Translations under genes and position numbers: made by a program
Shown here: piece after piece, positions 63,092 through 64,000 of the stretch
Position numbering within the stretch: position 1 is the first letter of the stretch
Layout of the letters: each line of letters starts with the position of its first letter
Source: Topomyia yanbarensis
Taxonomy: Eukaryota > Arthropoda > Insecta > Diptera > Culicidae
DNA: 64,000 bases
Assembly: GCF_030247195.1 (NCBI RefSeq)
Contig: NC_080671.1
Span: forward strand, 426,808,539 to 426,872,538
Direction of reading: 5' to 3'
The notes under the pieces: model-generated
The model's database searches: none
What the model was told of the DNA's origin: nothing
The model's input: only the letters and a program-made list of their open reading frames with translations

Positions 63092-64000
63092 TATAGTAGA
63101 AAATGTTGGAATATCAGAAATAAATTAAATTACGTTTAATCAACAAAACTATTATATTCAAATAACGTACAAAACTATATTGGTCAACCAAAATATCCAT
63201 TGAAACAATTTAGCATGTTCTGTATCTGAGCTTTTCGAAAAACGACATAATTATTTTTTATTCCAAACAAATCTGTAAGTATAGCAAAAACTTTCCACTC
63301 ACTAAGCTTCAAAAGGACTGACATTGTTAGGTTGAAAGAATGAAAGATAAATCTGAAATTATTATTATCTTAAACTGCAAAATGAACATAAAAAAGTATT
63401 TTTCATAATATTTTTTCGCTATTAACTGTTGCGAGAAAGCCAGACTAAAAGTGTTCCTGTGAACTGAAGTCTTTTGAAGCAAATTGTTTAATCTTTACAC
63501 CCGAAATAAAAGTCTCTTGCAATAATTGCAATCTACAATCACTTGCAAATAATGTTAGCATCGCTTGAAATTTTGCAGTTACAGCAACTTGCAATTTTTG
63601 CAAGCATATAAAAACACTTCATCTCTTGCTATTCCTAAATACGTTTCTTCAACACAACTGTCAAAGGATTGCCACAACATTCACAAGCCTATGCTTGTTT
63701 TATATCAACGCACGGCGAGTTTTTATTTACTGTCGGCTTTTATTCACTCCTCACCAACACCATTAAACGCAATATTGTGGCTCATTTATTACACACGAGA
63801 CAGATTCGAATGGCGGATGTGCTGATTGTATGAGTTTTACCGCTCTGTTCTCATGTGCAAGAACAGAACAGCGCTAATATTCAATGGGGCGAGGCGCATG
63901 AGCATGAGTTCAAATGTTGGTGTGTCCGCTGCTTTTTCATTAATCGTGAAATTGTCCAAGTGTTTATATATGACTTTTATCCAGTAATAATTATTTGATA
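63092..64000. other. Right edge, nothing recognised
   Basis: One plus-strand frame of 86 codons (63565-63825) has no recognisable domain. TTGCAA words recur at 63515-63605. Confidence 0.35.

Overview
The window looks like nuclear DNA of a culicine mosquito, most likely Aedes. The grounds are a single long gene with very large introns, a density of transposable elements (TEs) that leaves little unique DNA, a mosquito-type DD37E mariner, a Feilai-like tRNA-derived SINE, and many TA- or TTAA-flanked MITEs. The species call is inference.

One host gene is recognised. It is a receptor-type protein tyrosine phosphatase on the minus strand, running from a start codon at 36494 to at least 961 and leaving the window on the left. 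Eight coding exons were placed by splice sites and reading-frame phase: 36494-36197, 36130-35626, 14443-12397, 12113-11722, 11660-11564, 1941-1735, 1660-1212 and 1144-961. Together they give 1393 codons without a stop. They encode a signal peptide, a long Thr/Ser-rich mucin-like ectodomain, one membrane segment and a phosphatase domain that carries an extra low-complexity insert of about 83 residues between the WPD loop and the catalytic Cys loop.

Intron 5 (1942-11563) holds dead TE pieces: mariner, copia, two non-LTR reverse transcriptase fragments, an R1-type element and MITEs. Intron 2 (14444-35625) holds MITEs (15.3, 17.8, 34.4 and 35.0 kb), a tandem-repeat family (20.4-21.9 kb) and a readable nested insertion. 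There, an apparently intact I-type non-LTR retrotransposon (22942-29115, two open ORFs overlapping by 8 nt, 13-bp target duplication, Inr plus DPE promoter) sits inside a DD37E mariner (22838-30319, 28-bp terminal repeats, TA flanks). To its right lie a satellite array with a period of about 115 bp, a SINE with target duplication, and a 2.2-kb element built of 95-bp repeats.

The right half (36.5-64 kb) lies upstream of the start codon and has no recognised host coding exon. It holds second copies of the two repeat families, a mariner deletion derivative, several MITEs, a decayed RNase H-less LINE (50.5-54.7 kb, minus), a solo LTR with 5-bp duplication (58183-58674) and a 1.6-kb near-palindromic element (61485-63091).

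The most interesting signal is a complete hammerhead ribozyme fold at 53505-53579. It lies at the end of a 377-bp insertion bounded by 11-bp target duplications inside the dead LINE. A decayed relative of about 382 bp with the same layout is at 46538-46919. Together they suggest a short mobile element family that carries a self-cleaving RNA.
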